Origin: Pseudoalteromonas sp. P1-25
GTDB taxonomy: Bacteria > Pseudomonadota > Gammaproteobacteria > Enterobacterales > Alteromonadaceae
Assembly: GCF_001401805.1 (NCBI RefSeq)
Contig: NZ_LKDW01000003.1
Span: 142,661-206,660, forward strand
Reading direction: 5' to 3'
Length of the DNA: 64,000 nt
Below the pieces are notes generated by a model. The model was not told where the DNA came from, did not search any database, and saw only the letters and a list, made by a program, of their open reading frames with translations. Position 1 is the first letter of the stretch. The number at the start of each line of letters is the position of its first letter. The position numbers and the translations under genes were made by a program. Below are positions 27,386-37,693 of this stretch, one piece after another.

Positions 27386-27871
27386 TTAGTGATCGTGACC
27401 ACAACCGCCTTCACCGTGCACGTGGCCGTGCGCAAGCTCTTCTTCAGTTGCTTCGCGCACCTCTAAAATTTCTACATCAAAATTAAGAGTAATACCCGAA
27501 AGCGGGTGGTTGCCATCAACTATAACGTCTTCATCTTGAATCTCGATAATCATTACAGATTGATCACCATCATCAGTTGACGCTCTAAATTGCATACCTA
27601 CTTCAATCTCCATGCCATCAAACATTGACTTAGGCACCGCTTGCATTAGGTTATCGTGACGTTCGCCGTAACCTTCTTCAGGTTCTACTTTTACATTTAA
27701 TGTATCACCGGCTTGCTTGCCTTGGAGTGCATTTTCAAGCCCTGGGATTAAGTAGCCTGTGCCAATAATAAAAACCAGTGGCTCGCCATCAAAAGAGTTA
27801 TCAATGGTATTGCCATCGTTATCCAGTACTGAATAATGCATTTTTACTACTGTGTTTGGTGCAACGATCAT
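27386..27871 (-). CDS. slyD: SlyD-like FKBP-type peptidyl-prolyl isomerase
   Basis: SlyD is a cytosolic prolyl isomerase and chaperone with metal-binding ability. The 161 residues comprise the FKBP domain (about 1-70 and 125-150), an inserted IF chaperone flap (about 72-122, with NLMQAVPKSMF), and a His-rich tail (AHGHVHGEGGCGHDH) that is shorter than in E. coli SlyD but keeps a Cys and many His, consistent with nickel binding. The start at 27871 is favoured because AGGA lies six bases upstream, rather than directly against the ATG at 27877. Confidence 0.92.
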   Translation of the reverse strand: MIVAPNTVVKMHYSVLDNDGNTIDNSFDGEPLVFIIGTGYLIPGLENALQGKQAGDTLNVKVEPEEGYGERHDNLMQAVPKSMFDGMEIEVGMQFRASTDDGDQSVMIIEIQDEDVIVDGNHPLSGITLNFDVEILEVREATEEELAHGHVHGEGGCGHDH

Positions 27872-27883
27872 AGTCATTCCTAT

Positions 27884-28795
27884 TTATTCATCTTCAAGAG
27901 AGTAAGGTAGAGGCAGAATGCTTAGCTCTACCTGAGGGGTGTGCTTTGCACGAAGTACGTGTGTACTTGGTGTATCGTTTGGCAGCACAACAAGGCCAAA
28001 TAAGGTTTGGCTATTTTCGTTATAGCTTTGGGCAATTAGTTTACCAGCGCGGCGCCAGTTCTCGCCCACTTGGGTTTCAAGCTCTGGCTCTTCAAGTAGG
28101 CCATCACTTTTACCTGTAACAATATACATAGCGCGTTTGTTTTTACCTAGGTACTTCATACGGGCAACGGTTTCTTGGCCGGTGTAACAGCCTTTTTTAA
28201 AACTAATGCCGTTAATCGCCTGAAGATTCACCATTTGTGGTACGTATTCGCCAATGGCGTCACTATTTAGCTGTGGCTCGCCCGCTTTTATAGCGGCCTC
28301 TTGCCATAGCGCGCAGTTATCTAAAGTAGACACATCATCTGGCATACTAAATTGGCTATCAACCATTAATAAAACGCGATTTGGCGCTAATTTTAGTGCT
28401 TTACCGCTTGGAAAGTCACAGGCTGTTTGCTCGTCAGAAAAACGAATATCGAGCTTTTCAAGCACTGGGGCTAAATCGTCACTGATCAACCCAATTAGTC
28501 TATTCGTAGAGATATCTATATCTACTTTGGCAAACACAGCGTATTTTTTTAGCTCGATAAGCGATTGCTCTACCTCAGGCTGTGAGCCTGCTAGGTAATA
28601 ACTATCTTGATGGGAAAATAATTTAAACACACCCCACAGCTTGCCTTTGGCACTGCAGTGGCCAGCCCATAAATAATTGCTGTTAGATAGTTTATTGAGA
28701 TCTTGAGTAATTTGTCCGTGAAGATAAGACAATTTATCCGCACCGGTTAGGCTAATAAGCTGGTGAGATAACGGACATGCATAAACGCTCGACAT
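27884..28795 (-). CDS. ygfZ: YgfZ, folate-dependent Fe-S cluster repair/assembly factor
   Basis: YgfZ belongs to the COG0354/CAF17 family, related to the aminomethyltransferase GcvT, and supports Fe-S enzymes such as MiaB. The family signature KGCYTGQETVAR (Cys essential in E. coli) is present in the second half. The start at 28795 follows AGAAGG; an upstream in-frame ATG at 28849 encodes a spurious hydrophobic extension. Length is about 303 residues. It is divergent from sdhE-ygfX, the same neighbourhood as in enterobacteria. Confidence 0.93.
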   Translation of the reverse strand: MSSVYACPLSHQLISLTGADKLSYLHGQITQDLNKLSNSNYLWAGHCSAKGKLWGVFKLFSHQDSYYLAGSQPEVEQSLIELKKYAVFAKVDIDISTNRLIGLISDDLAPVLEKLDIRFSDEQTACDFPSGKALKLAPNRVLLMVDSQFSMPDDVSTLDNCALWQEAAIKAGEPQLNSDAIGEYVPQMVNLQAINGISFKKGCYTGQETVARMKYLGKNKRAMYIVTGKSDGLLEEPELETQVGENWRRAGKLIAQSYNENSQTLFGLVVLPNDTPSTHVLRAKHTPQVELSILPLPYSLEDE

Positions 28796-28956
28796 AAAAA
28801 CCTTCTGTGCAATACAAATGAGTAGACATAATAACGCAGTTATAACCAAGGGTACAGCAACGAAGCTGGGCAGTTTTTATTATTTGGCCAATGATTAATA
28901 GCTGCTAATTATGCAGGTATTTGTTAAACTCAGGGCAATTAAGTATGAGGTTTAAA

Positions 28957-29208
28957 ATGACTGAAATTCATAGTAAAGCACGTATACGCTGGGCTTGTCG
29001 CCGCGGCATGTTAGAGTTAGATGTTTTGTTTATGCCATTTGTCGAGCAGGCATATGATTCATTAAATGCACAGCAACAGGCTGTATTTCAGCGTTTGCTA
29101 ACCCAAGAAGACCCTGATTTGTTTGCATGGTTTATGGGCCATGAAGAATGTAAAGATGCTGAGCTTAATACTATGGTATCGCTAATTTTAGACCGAGTAC
29201 GTGTATAG
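28957..29208 (+). CDS. sdhE: SdhE, succinate dehydrogenase flavinylation factor
   Basis: SdhE helps attach FAD covalently to SdhA and FrdA. The protein is 83 residues and keeps the hallmark surface motif RGMLELD near residues 15-21 (the RGxxE motif that touches the flavoprotein), followed by FMPFVEQAYDSL and a helical bundle. The start at 28957 has GAGG seven bases upstream. It overlaps the next gene by eight bases. Confidence 0.93.
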   Translation: MTEIHSKARIRWACRRGMLELDVLFMPFVEQAYDSLNAQQQAVFQRLLTQEDPDLFAWFMGHEECKDAELNTMVSLILDRVRV

Positions 29209-29620
29209 GTTTACAGTAGTAAATAACAAAGCAGAACATCGGCCTGTGGTGCTGTTTTTCTGCTTATTGAGTGTTGTAATAGGGCTTTACTTGAGCTCTT
29301 TTTTTAGCATTGTTGTCTGTTTAACTCTAAATGCAATTGCACTTTGCTGGGTATGGCAAAAAATACTCGCAATTCACCCAGATAGTGGCGTTATTATTTT
29401 AGAGCATAAACAAATACGCTTTGAAAACGAAAACGTAAAGATTCAAGGGCAAATCACCCCAAAAACTATCATATTAAATACCAGTGTATGGCTACATATT
29501 AAAGGCTTTAATAAACGTCAGTGGTTAATTATCTCAGCCAATAGTGTGAACAATCAAAGCTACGCGCGGTTAAAGCGCGCAGCTTTGATTGCTATTAATG
29601 GCGAGGAGGAGTCAAAATAG
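29201..29620 (+). CDS. YgfX/CptA-like membrane protein
   Basis: A 139-residue protein with two adjacent hydrophobic helices (about 15-50) and a C-terminal beta-rich soluble part. It starts with GTG inside sdhE, the same overlap as ygfY-ygfX in E. coli. There YgfX/CptA was described as an inner-membrane protein affecting cell shape proteins, a role that is debated. Its 3' end overlaps the 3' end of nadB by 26 bases and includes a long perfect palindrome. Confidence 0.75.
   Translation: MYRFTVVNNKAEHRPVVLFFCLLSVVIGLYLSSFFSIVVCLTLNAIALCWVWQKILAIHPDSGVIILEHKQIRFENENVKIQGQITPKTIILNTSVWLHIKGFNKRQWLIISANSVNNQSYARLKRAALIAINGEEESK
29551..29591. repeat. Long inverted repeat inside the end of ygfX, just beyond the nadB stop
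   Basis: CAATCAAAGCT at 29551-29561 pairs with AGCTTTGATTG at 29581-29591. After one mismatch, an inner CGCGC/GCGCG arm (29563-29567 with 29575-29579) continues the stem around a 7-base loop. In the minus-strand transcript it begins four bases after the nadB stop codon, a terminator-like place, though no strong U-run follows. Confidence 0.7.
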
Positions 29621-31205
29621 TAGGTGTTGGGTTTTCATTTTGCTCAGGGTAGTCAATTGTATAGTGTAAGCCTCGACTTTCTTTACGTTGCATTGCGCTT
29701 CTAATAATAAGTTCGGCTACTTGCACTAAATTACGAAGCTCCAATAAGTTATTACTGACTCTAAAGTTTGCGTAATAATCATGTATCTCTTGCTGCAATA
29801 ATTCAACACGATGTAGTGCTCGCTCTAGGCGTTTAGTTGAGCGCACAATACCTACGTAATCCCACATAAATAATCGCAGCTCGTGCCAATTATGGGTAAT
29901 AACAATTTCTTCATCAGAATTACTGACTCGGCTTTCATCCCAGCTTGGAAGTGCAAGAGGTTCAGGCGCCTTATCGAGCTTACTTAAAATATCTTTCGCA
30001 GCAGCATGGGCAAATACAATGCACTCTAATAGTGAATTGCTCGCCATACGGTTTGCACCGTGCAAACCCGTGTAGGCAACTTCGCCTACAGCGTATAAGT
30101 TATCTAAATCAGTTTTACCGTTAAAGTCACTCATTACACCGCCACAGGTGTAATGCGCAGCAGGTACAACCGGAATAGCCTCTTTGGTTATATCCAGCCC
30201 TACACTTAAACATTTTGCGTAAATAGTCGGGAAGTGCTCAATGATAAAGTCTTTATCTTTGTGGCTAATATCTAGGTACACACAATTTGCACCTAAACGT
30301 TTCATTTCAAAGTCGATAGCCCGAGCCACTATGTCGCGCGGAGCAAGCTCTTCTCTATCATCAAAGTCTTTCATAAAGCGGGTGCCGTCGGGGCGCTTTA
30401 AATACGCACCTTCGCCACGCATGGCTTCGGTAATTAAAAAGTTTTGCAGTTCAGGGTGATAAAGGCTGGTGGGATGAAATTGATTAAATTCCATATTGGC
30501 TACTCTACAACCTGCACGCCATGCCATGGCAATACCGTCACCGCTAGATACATCAGGGTTTGAAGTGTATAAATACACCTTGCTTGCTCCCCCTGTAGCG
30601 AGCGCTACAAACTTAGCGGAGATAGTTTCTACTTTTTTTGCTTTTTTATTCCACACGTACATGCCATGAATATGCGAACCTGGTTTACCTAAGCTTTTAT
30701 CACTAATCAAATCGATGGCATTATATTGCTCGAGTAGGGTAATGTTTTTATGCGCTTTAACTTGGCTAATCAACGTGGTTTGTACAGCCTTACCAGTGGC
30801 ATCGGCTGCATGTAAAATACGACGATGGCTGTGTCCGCCTTCGCGGGTTAAATGGAAGCGCTCTTTTCCTTTACTATCAAACTCCATATCAAAAGGAACG
30901 CCTTGCTCAATGAGCCATTGTAGACACTGGTGCGCATTACTTGCTGTATAATGCACCGCTTCTCGGTCACATAAACCGCCGCCGGCATCGAGAGTGTCTT
31001 CAACATGCGATTCTATGCTGTCGTTTTTTTTATCAAATACTGCGGCAATCCCGCCTTGTGCATACAGTGTCGAGCCTTCGGTGAGGGCCCCTTTACTGAT
31101 CACAGTAACATTACAATAGTTAGCTAAAGACAATGCAAGCGATAAGCCGGCCGCGCCGCTACCGATAATAGCGACATCAGCAATATGATGTTTATTTTGG
31201 TTCAT
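29595..31205 (-). CDS. nadB: L-aspartate oxidase, NadB
   Basis: Oxidises L-aspartate to iminoaspartate, the first step of de novo NAD synthesis. The 536 residues include the N-terminal FAD-binding [14 protein letters not shown] (about 14-27), the fumarate reductase/succinate dehydrogenase-like catalytic blocks [12 protein letters not shown] and [13 protein letters not shown], and [14 protein letters not shown]. Length matches E. coli NadB (540). It is transcribed away from rpoE, a conserved gammaproteobacterial arrangement. Confidence 0.96.
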   Translation of the reverse strand: MNQNKHHIADVAIIGSGAAGLSLALSLANYCNVTVISKGALTEGSTLYAQGGIAAVFDKKNDSIESHVEDTLDAGGGLCDREAVHYTASNAHQCLQWLIEQGVPFDMEFDSKGKERFHLTREGGHSHRRILHAADATGKAVQTTLISQVKAHKNITLLEQYNAIDLISDKSLGKPGSHIHGMYVWNKKAKKVETISAKFVALATGGASKVYLYTSNPDVSSGDGIAMAWRAGCRVANMEFNQFHPTSLYHPELQNFLITEAMRGEGAYLKRPDGTRFMKDFDDREELAPRDIVARAIDFEMKRLGANCVYLDISHKDKDFIIEHFPTIYAKCLSVGLDITKEAIPVVPAAHYTCGGVMSDFNGKTDLDNLYAVGEVAYTGLHGANRMASNSLLECIVFAHAAAKDILSKLDKAPEPLALPSWDESRVSNSDEEIVITHNWHELRLFMWDYVGIVRSTKRLERALHRVELLQQEIHDYYANFRVSNNLLELRNLVQVAELIIRSAMQRKESRGLHYTIDYPEQNENPTPTILTPPRH

Positions 31206-31356
31206 GTCAGAGGTACTTTGCGGTTACAATGCTCAAATTAGAGCAATATTTGTTTTTAATAATGTAGTTGTATCATATTTGTCATATTACTATGTAGTGA
31301 TTTTAATGGCTTAGCGGCGTTATTTAAGACTATTTTATAAAAAAAGAATATTAAGC

Positions 31357-31384
31357 AGAACTTTTTATTCATAAAGAGGTCAGA
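31357..31384 (+). promoter_or_regulatory. Likely sigma-E (RpoE) autoregulated promoter
   Basis: AGAACTT at 31357-31363, a 16-base spacer, then TCAGA at 31380-31384. This is close to the sigma-E consensus (GGAACTT, about 16, TCTGA/TCTAA). Transcription from it would start near 31390, so RpoE must be translated from a start downstream of that. Confidence 0.65.
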
Positions 31385-31450
31385 GTATTTGTGAACAATG
31401 GCGACACTATGAATAACCAGCAAGAATCAAACAGAGGAGTACCGGCTCGA

Positions 31451-32032
31451 ATGAGCGAGCAGGAATTAGATTTAGCGCTTGTAAAAAGGGTCCAGCAAGG
31501 AGATAAAAACGCCTTCAACCTATTAGTAAAGAAGTATCAGAACAAAATTGCAGGGTTGATTTCACGTTATGTGTCTAACCAAGGCGATATTGCAGATGTA
31601 GCACAAGAGGCATTTATTAAGGCCTACCGTGCACTTCCAAACTTTAGAGGTGATAGTGCCTTTTATACGTGGTTATACCGTATTGCCGTTAATTGTGCTA
31701 AAAATTATTTAGTAGCTCAGGGCCGTAAACCGCCAGCAAACGATATAGACGCTGAAGATGCCGAGTTTTATGACGGCGCGGATTCGATGCGTTCTAACGC
31801 ATCGCCTGAGAACTTACTGTTAAGCGACGAAGTACGCGCTGTTATTTTTAATACGATTGATAGTTTGCCTGAAGACCTTAAAACCGCGATTACCCTAAGA
31901 GAAATCGAAGGGATGAGCTATGAAGAAATAGCCGTGGTAATGGATTGCCCTGTTGGGACAGTACGTTCGCGTATTTTTAGAGCCCGAGAAGCAATAGATA
32001 ATAAATTAAACCCATTAATAGGCGAGTCTTAG
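31451..32032 (+). CDS. rpoE: RNA polymerase sigma factor RpoE (sigma-E)
   Basis: The ECF sigma factor for envelope stress. The 193-residue protein begins MSEQELDLALVKRVQQGD, aligning with the E. coli start. AGGAG lies 11 bases upstream, slightly far; an in-frame ATG at 31409 is the alternative. Region 2 carries FRGDSAFYTWLYRIAVN; region 4 carries the helix-turn-helix SYEEIAVVMDCPVGTVRSRIFRAREA. It leads the rpoE-rseA-rseB-rseC operon, held inactive by RseA. Confidence 0.97.
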   Translation: MSEQELDLALVKRVQQGDKNAFNLLVKKYQNKIAGLISRYVSNQGDIADVAQEAFIKAYRALPNFRGDSAFYTWLYRIAVNCAKNYLVAQGRKPPANDIDAEDAEFYDGADSMRSNASPENLLLSDEVRAVIFNTIDSLPEDLKTAITLREIEGMSYEEIAVVMDCPVGTVRSRIFRAREAIDNKLNPLIGES

Positions 32033-32033
32033 T

Positions 32034-32660
32034 ATGACAAAAGCACACGTTAACAAGTTGGATAGCGAAACGTTATCAGCATTACTTGACGGCGAACAAC
32101 ACCTTGCAGAGGGTAAAATTTCTGATGAAGATGTTGCTACGTTTGGTCGATATGCGCTAATTGGTGATGCGATGCGTGCTCAAAAAAATAACAACGACAT
32201 ACACATCGATATAAGCGAAAACATAGCTTTAGCACTTGAAAGTGAGCCTGTGTATGCCGATTTCACTCAATCAACAGTAAAGAACGCTCCAGATACCGAG
32301 CAAAGTGAAGCGCAGCAAGATAATAAAGTTGTGGCGTTTAACTGGCGCAGGCCGGTGGCACAACTTGCTATTGCTGCAAGCGTAGCTATGTTTGCCATTG
32401 TTGGCGTAAATACCTTACCACAAGGGGCGGGCGAGCAAGAAAGCGAAATTCCGCTGTTACAAACTACCCCGTTAACTGGTATGGCATCACCGGTGAGCTA
32501 TTCATCAGAACCTGCTCTTGAAAATGCTGAGCAAGGTTTACGCGAATTACAGCAACAACGCATTGGCGCGTTAGTTTTAGAGCATCAACGTCAAGCACGT
32601 GTTGCACACTCTTTGCAAACAGCGCAAAATAGCGACAAAGCGCAAGAGGAAAAAAACTAA
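32034..32660 (+). CDS. rseA: RseA, anti-sigma-E factor
   Basis: Binds sigma-E at the inner membrane and is degraded by DegS, RseP and cytosolic proteases under stress. The N-terminal anti-sigma domain (about 5-50) has DSETLSALLDGE and FGRYALIGDAMR. One transmembrane helix lies about residues 107-125 (AQLAIAASVAMFAIVGVN), followed by a Gln-rich periplasmic tail. It begins two bases after rpoE. Confidence 0.94.
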   Translation: MTKAHVNKLDSETLSALLDGEQHLAEGKISDEDVATFGRYALIGDAMRAQKNNNDIHIDISENIALALESEPVYADFTQSTVKNAPDTEQSEAQQDNKVVAFNWRRPVAQLAIAASVAMFAIVGVNTLPQGAGEQESEIPLLQTTPLTGMASPVSYSSEPALENAEQGLRELQQQRIGALVLEHQRQARVAHSLQTAQNSDKAQEEKN

Positions 32661-32664
32661 TTAA

Positions 32665-33615
32665 ATGAAAGTAATTACTTTTGTTCTGTCGTTAGTAGTA
32701 AGCTTTACTGTTTTTGCTAACGACACAAACCCCGCCAAAGATTTACTACTTAACATGGCAAACGCTGTGCATACCCGTAATTTTGACGCTTCCTTTGTGG
32801 TGGTAAAGGGTAAAGCAATGGAACCCTACCGCTGGGTTCATGCAAAGCAAGGTGAAACAGAGCTTGAGCATTTAAGTTTACTTAATGGCGCGGGCTTAGA
32901 AATGGTTAGAATTAACGACCAAGTTACCTACTTTGAACCGCAATCTCAGCCATACTCTATCAATACAGATTCTATTGCAGGGCCAATACCGGAAGTACTA
33001 TTTAAAGATATTGAAGCGCTAAGTGCCCAATACGATTTTGTACTAGGCGGCAAAGGGCGTATTGCAGGGCGAGCTGCGCAACTAGTGAGAATAGAATCAA
33101 AAGATGAACACAAATATAACTATTGGATTTGGCTTGATACTGAGTCGTCACTGTTGTTAAAAGCCGCTTATGTTAACCACCAAGGCGAAGCCCTAGAGCA
33201 GCTGCAGTTAACCCATATTAGTGTAACAGAGCAGCCGGCTCCGATGATTTTAGAAGTCCTAAATCGTAATTTCCCAACGCCGTTACCTGGTAATGCATTG
33301 GAAGGTGAAAAAAGCAGTGCCACAAACTGGCACATTGGCTGGTTGCCTAGTGGTTTTAAATTACTAAAATCAGATCGTCATAAGCTTGATTTAAACAACG
33401 AGCTTACCGATTATTATTTATATTCAGATGGGTTTGTTGAAATATCTGTTTTTGTACAGCGCCCCTTACCGGGTCGTCGCTTAAGTGGATCATTAACATC
33501 TGGCGCAACGACAATTTATGTGCATAATGGCGGAAACTTTGATGTATCTGTTGTTGGTAATGTGCCAAGCCAAACCGCCAAAGCAATTGCAGAGTCGGTG
33601 ACTCGCGCATTATAA
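32665..33615 (+). CDS. rseB: RseB (MucB), periplasmic regulator of sigma-E
   Basis: RseB protects RseA from DegS and senses mislocalised lipopolysaccharide or lipoprotein. The protein is 316 residues with a signal peptide (about 1-18, VVSFTVFA) and the two-domain MucB/RseB fold: a LolA-like lipid-binding N-terminal domain and a C-terminal domain around WHIGWLPSGFKLL. It is separated from rseA by four bases. Confidence 0.95.
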   Translation: MKVITFVLSLVVSFTVFANDTNPAKDLLLNMANAVHTRNFDASFVVVKGKAMEPYRWVHAKQGETELEHLSLLNGAGLEMVRINDQVTYFEPQSQPYSINTDSIAGPIPEVLFKDIEALSAQYDFVLGGKGRIAGRAAQLVRIESKDEHKYNYWIWLDTESSLLLKAAYVNHQGEALEQLQLTHISVTEQPAPMILEVLNRNFPTPLPGNALEGEKSSATNWHIGWLPSGFKLLKSDRHKLDLNNELTDYYLYSDGFVEISVFVQRPLPGRRLSGSLTSGATTIYVHNGGNFDVSVVGNVPSQTAKAIAESVTRAL

Positions 33616-33634
33616 ACAATTCGTAAGGGTTGTT

Positions 33635-34084
33635 ATGATTGAACAAACACTTACAGTGGTAGCCCTAGAAGGCTCCACTGCTCACTTAGAAGCCCAGCAA
33701 AAAAAGGCCTGCGAAGGGTGTAATGGACGCTGTGGCTCACAAGTTTTTGCCAAACTTTTTGGTAGTGATAAAAAAACCTTTCCATATCAATTTGATACCC
33801 CTGTTGAAGTAGGCCAAAAAGTCACGCTCTCATTAGATGATTCGCATTTAGTAAAACATGCCTTTGCTGTATATATGCTGCCTTTATTCTTAGGCTTAGC
33901 GTTGGCATTTGTTAGTGCCGAATTACTACTTTTAGCGCAGGGATGGCAAATTTTATTCGCCGCTTTGGGTGGAGTATGTGGTTATTTTTTAGCTAAAAGC
34001 AAAGTGAAAACATTAAGACACGATGTAAAAGTGATAAAAATTCATCCAATTAGCCTTCCTTTAACGCAAATAGATGGTGATTAA
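33635..34084 (+). CDS. rseC: RseC, membrane protein of the sigma-E operon
   Basis: The 149-residue inner-membrane protein has the Cys cluster CEGCNGRCG near residues 24-32, which suggests redox or metal/Fe-S binding, and two transmembrane helices (about 78-95 and 97-117). RseC is linked to SoxR reduction and fine-tuning of sigma-E in other bacteria. It is the last gene of the rse operon; a 189-base gap precedes lepA. Confidence 0.93.
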   Translation: MIEQTLTVVALEGSTAHLEAQQKKACEGCNGRCGSQVFAKLFGSDKKTFPYQFDTPVEVGQKVTLSLDDSHLVKHAFAVYMLPLFLGLALAFVSAELLLLAQGWQILFAALGGVCGYFLAKSKVKTLRHDVKVIKIHPISLPLTQIDGD

Positions 34085-34273
34085 GGCCAATTAAATGTAA
34101 AATTGCCGTTTTATACCAGAGTAACTTGGAAATACAGGGTAAAAAGGCAATTAATAATTTGGTTATACAATGCGTATTTAGCCATTTATATTGCACTTTT
34201 GCTCAATAAGTATTTTCAAGTCACTCAGGTGTTCGTACTTAGCCTATTAAAATAGAAGTTTAGAATCCAGTTT

Positions 34274-36061
34274 ATGAAGCATATCCGTAATTTTTCGATC
34301 ATCGCCCATATCGACCATGGTAAATCGACCCTTTCAGATCGTTTGATCCAGGTTTGTGGTGGCTTAACAGACCGCGAAATGCAAAAGCAAGTGTTAGATT
34401 CAATGGACATCGAGCGTGAGCGTGGTATTACCATTAAGGCGCAAAGCGTAACACTTAACTACACTGCTAACGATGGCGAAACCTATCAACTTAACTTTAT
34501 CGATACACCAGGGCACGTTGACTTTACTTACGAAGTTTCTCGCTCGTTAGCGGCATGTGAAGGTGCGCTTTTAGTAGTAGATGCCGGACAAGGTGTTGAA
34601 GCTCAAACGCTGGCAAACTGCTACACCGCCATTGAAATGGATTTAGAAGTAATCCCTGTATTAAATAAAATAGATTTACCACAAGCCGATCCACTTCGAG
34701 TAGCGGAAGAAATTGAAGATATTATTGGTATAGATGCCCTAGATGCCGTGCAATGTAGTGCAAAAACCGGTGTGGGTATTGCAGAAGTACTTGAAATGAT
34801 TGTTAAAGACATCCCGCCACCGGTAGGTGAGAAAGATGAACCTTTACAAGCGCTTATTATTGACTCATGGTTTGACCCATACCAAGGTGTTGTATCACTA
34901 GTACGTATTAAGCATGGTGAACTACGTGCTGGCGACAAAATAAAAATAATGTCAAACGAGCAAGTTCATATAGCTGATCACGTGGGGATCTTTACCCCTA
35001 AACAAACCAACACAGGTATTTTACGTACTGGCGAAGTAGGGTTTGTTATTGCTGGTATTAAAGAAATACACGGTGCTCCAGTCGGGGATACCATCACACA
35101 TCAAAAAAATGCGGCACCAGAGCGTTTACCAGGCTTTCAAAAAATTAAGCCGCAGGTCTATGCTGGCATGTTCCCAATCGCCTCAGATGATTACGAGTCG
35201 TTTCGTGATGCACTAAATAAACTAAGCTTAAATGATGCATCGTTGTTTTTTGAACCAGAAAACTCAACCGCACTTGGTTTTGGTTTCCGTTGTGGCTTTT
35301 TAGGTATGCTACACATGGAAATTATTCAAGAACGTCTAGAGCGTGAATACGATATTGATTTAATTACCACCGCGCCTACTGTAATCTACGAAGTAGTTAC
35401 TAAAGAAGGTACGCGTCAAATCGACAACCCGTCTGACTTACCGGCGGTTAATGATATTGTAGAAATACGTGAGCCGGTAGTAGAAGCTAATATACTTGTG
35501 CCTCAAGAGTTTTTAGGTAGCGTAATAACGCTGTGTATCGAAAAGCGTGGTGTTCAAACTAAAATGAGTTATCACGGCAAGCAGGTCGCTGTAACTTATG
35601 AGCTACCTATGGCTGAAGTGGTTATGGACTTTTTTGATAAATTAAAGTCAACCAGTCGTGGTTTTGCATCGCTTGATTACAACTTTAAGCACTTTCAAAC
35701 ATCAGACATGGTGCGTGTTGATATACTTATTAATGGCGAACGCGTTGATGCACTCGCTATTATTGTACACAGAGATAGTGCTCAATCGCGTGGTCGTCAG
35801 CTTGCTGATGCGCTTAAAGAGCTTATTCCGCGTCAAATGTTTGATATTGCGATTCAAGCTGCAATAGGACAACATGTTATTGCGCGTACCACGGTTAAGC
35901 AATTACGTAAAAATGTAATCGCTAAGTGTTACGGTGGTGACGTGAGCCGTAAGAAAAAGCTATTGCAAAAGCAAAAAGATGGTAAAAAACGAATGAAGCA
36001 ATTGGGTAACGTAGAAGTACCGCAAGAAGCGTTTCTAGCTATTTTGAAAGTTGGTAAATAA
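34274..36061 (+). CDS. lepA: LepA (elongation factor 4)
   Basis: A ribosome-associated GTPase affecting initiation and back-translocation. The 595 residues show the G1 motif [10 protein letters not shown]3 DTPGHVD, G4 NKIDLP, EF-G-like domains II, III and V, and the LepA-specific C-terminal domain ([22 protein letters not shown]). Length is typical (E. coli 599). It heads the lepA-lepB-rnc-era-recO-pdxJ run. Confidence 0.98.
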   Translation: MKHIRNFSIIAHIDHGKSTLSDRLIQVCGGLTDREMQKQVLDSMDIERERGITIKAQSVTLNYTANDGETYQLNFIDTPGHVDFTYEVSRSLAACEGALLVVDAGQGVEAQTLANCYTAIEMDLEVIPVLNKIDLPQADPLRVAEEIEDIIGIDALDAVQCSAKTGVGIAEVLEMIVKDIPPPVGEKDEPLQALIIDSWFDPYQGVVSLVRIKHGELRAGDKIKIMSNEQVHIADHVGIFTPKQTNTGILRTGEVGFVIAGIKEIHGAPVGDTITHQKNAAPERLPGFQKIKPQVYAGMFPIASDDYESFRDALNKLSLNDASLFFEPENSTALGFGFRCGFLGMLHMEIIQERLEREYDIDLITTAPTVIYEVVTKEGTRQIDNPSDLPAVNDIVEIREPVVEANILVPQEFLGSVITLCIEKRGVQTKMSYHGKQVAVTYELPMAEVVMDFFDKLKSTSRGFASLDYNFKHFQTSDMVRVDILINGERVDALAIIVHRDSAQSRGRQLADALKELIPRQMFDIAIQAAIGQHVIARTTVKQLRKNVIAKCYGGDVSRKKKLLQKQKDGKKRMKQLGNVEVPQEAFLAILKVGK

Positions 36062-36077
36062 AAACAAAGGATTATAG

Positions 36078-37013
36078 ATGGCTGGTTATTTCTCAGTTTT
36101 ATTGGTGTTATTAACATTAGGCTCAGGTTTAATATGGTTAATTGACCACCTAATGTATGCGCCAAAAAGGCAAGAGCGATTAGCGCTTGCCCAAACATCT
36201 GCCGGTGGCCAGCTTGATGAAGAAACAGCGGCGTTAATTGCACCTGAGCCGGCTATTACAGAAACTGCAAAATCGATTTTTCCGATGATTGCAGCTATTA
36301 CTATTTTTAGGTCGTTTATTTTTGAGCCTTTTCAAATACCATCAGGTTCAATGATGCCAACCCTATTAGTGGGCGACTTTATTTTAGTGCAAAAGTACTC
36401 ATACGGGATTAAAGACCCGGTATGGCGAAGCCAGCTTGTAGATGTAGGCGAGCCTGAACGTGGCGATATTGTTGTTTTTAAATACCCATTAGATGAGCGA
36501 GTAGATTATATAAAACGTGCTATTGGTTTACCGGGCGATAAAATTGTTTATCGTGATAAACGTTTGTATATTCAACCTAATTGTAAAGAAGGTGAGACCC
36601 AGCAAGGTGACCTACTTTGCAATGAGTTTAATAAAATTGATTTTAAATTAATTAACGATAATGAGTTTAAACAAGGCCAAATGTCGCTTGCGCGTGTAAA
36701 TGAAGATTTAACGACACTCAAGCATGACATTTTAATCAACCCACGCGCACCTGAACGTAAAGGGCGTTACTATCAGCAACCAGGTACTCCTTCTGATGAA
36801 TGGACCGTACCCGCTGATCATTATTTTATGATGGGTGATAACCGCGACAACAGCCAAGATAGTCGCTTTTGGGGCTTTGTACCAAAAGAAAACTTGGTGG
36901 GTAAAGCTGTCTTTATATGGATGAGTTTTGAATTTGAAAATGGCCCAGATGATGTTTTACCAGGATGGGTTCCAACTGGTGTTCGTTTTGAACGCCTAGG
37001 TAATATTCAGTAA
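36078..37013 (+). CDS. lepB: Signal peptidase I, LepB
   Basis: Cleaves signal peptides from secreted proteins with a Ser-Lys dyad. The 311-residue protein has two N-terminal membrane segments (about 4-24 and 66-84), catalytic Ser91 in PSGSMMPTL and Lys146 in [12 protein letters not shown], and the conserved [15 protein letters not shown] block near the end. Positions match E. coli LepB almost residue for residue. It lies 16 bases after lepA. Confidence 0.98.
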   Translation: MAGYFSVLLVLLTLGSGLIWLIDHLMYAPKRQERLALAQTSAGGQLDEETAALIAPEPAITETAKSIFPMIAAITIFRSFIFEPFQIPSGSMMPTLLVGDFILVQKYSYGIKDPVWRSQLVDVGEPERGDIVVFKYPLDERVDYIKRAIGLPGDKIVYRDKRLYIQPNCKEGETQQGDLLCNEFNKIDFKLINDNEFKQGQMSLARVNEDLTTLKHDILINPRAPERKGRYYQQPGTPSDEWTVPADHYFMMGDNRDNSQDSRFWGFVPKENLVGKAVFIWMSFEFENGPDDVLPGWVPTGVRFERLGNIQ

Positions 37014-37015
37014 CA

Positions 37016-37693
37016 ATGAAAAAAAATGTAACAGAATTATATAAACGAATTGGCTACGAATTTGCTGATCAAGGTTTACTTGAGCAAGCAATGACACACC
37101 GCAGTCATAAAGGTCAACATAACGAACGTTTAGAGTTTTTAGGCGATTCAATTTTGAGCTTTGTTATTGCCAATGCTTTGTACGACAAATTTCCAAAAGC
37201 GCGTGAAGGTGATTTAAGCCGTATGCGCTCTACGCTTGTGCGTGGCCAAACATTGGCTGAATTTGGTCTCGAGTTCGGTTTAGGCGATTATTTACGCTTA
37301 GGCCCCGGCGAGCTTAAAAGCGGTGGTTTTCGTCGTGAATCAACCTTGGCTGATGCCGTAGAAGCTATTATTGGTGCTGTATTTTTAGACTCAAATATAG
37401 AGCGTTGTGGCGAGCTGATTTTAGCGTGGTACGAATCTCGACTTGATGCTATTTCACCAGGGCTTAATCAAAAAGATCCTAAGACCCTGCTGCAAGAGTA
37501 CCTACAAGCCCGTAAGTTATCTTTACCAGGCTATACTGTTGTTGATACTAAAGGTCAAGCGCACAATCAAACGTTCACGGTTGAATGTATAGTTGAAGGT
37601 ATGGATAGCATTATTTCTGTTGGTAGCTCGCGCCGTAAAGCCGAACAAAAAGCTGCCGAAAAAGCATTGAAGATACTAAAAAATGAATCTTGA
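37016..37693 (+). CDS. rnc: Ribonuclease III, Rnc
   Basis: Cuts double-stranded RNA, including rRNA precursors. The 225 residues comprise the RNase III domain with signature [14 protein letters not shown] (about 37-50) and the second acidic patch [10 protein letters not shown], then a dsRNA-binding domain (about 155-223, with [12 protein letters not shown]). It begins two bases after lepB and its end overlaps era by 11 bases. Confidence 0.98.
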   Translation: MKKNVTELYKRIGYEFADQGLLEQAMTHRSHKGQHNERLEFLGDSILSFVIANALYDKFPKAREGDLSRMRSTLVRGQTLAEFGLEFGLGDYLRLGPGELKSGGFRRESTLADAVEAIIGAVFLDSNIERCGELILAWYESRLDAISPGLNQKDPKTLLQEYLQARKLSLPGYTVVDTKGQAHNQTFTVECIVEGMDSIISVGSSRRKAEQKAAEKALKILKNES

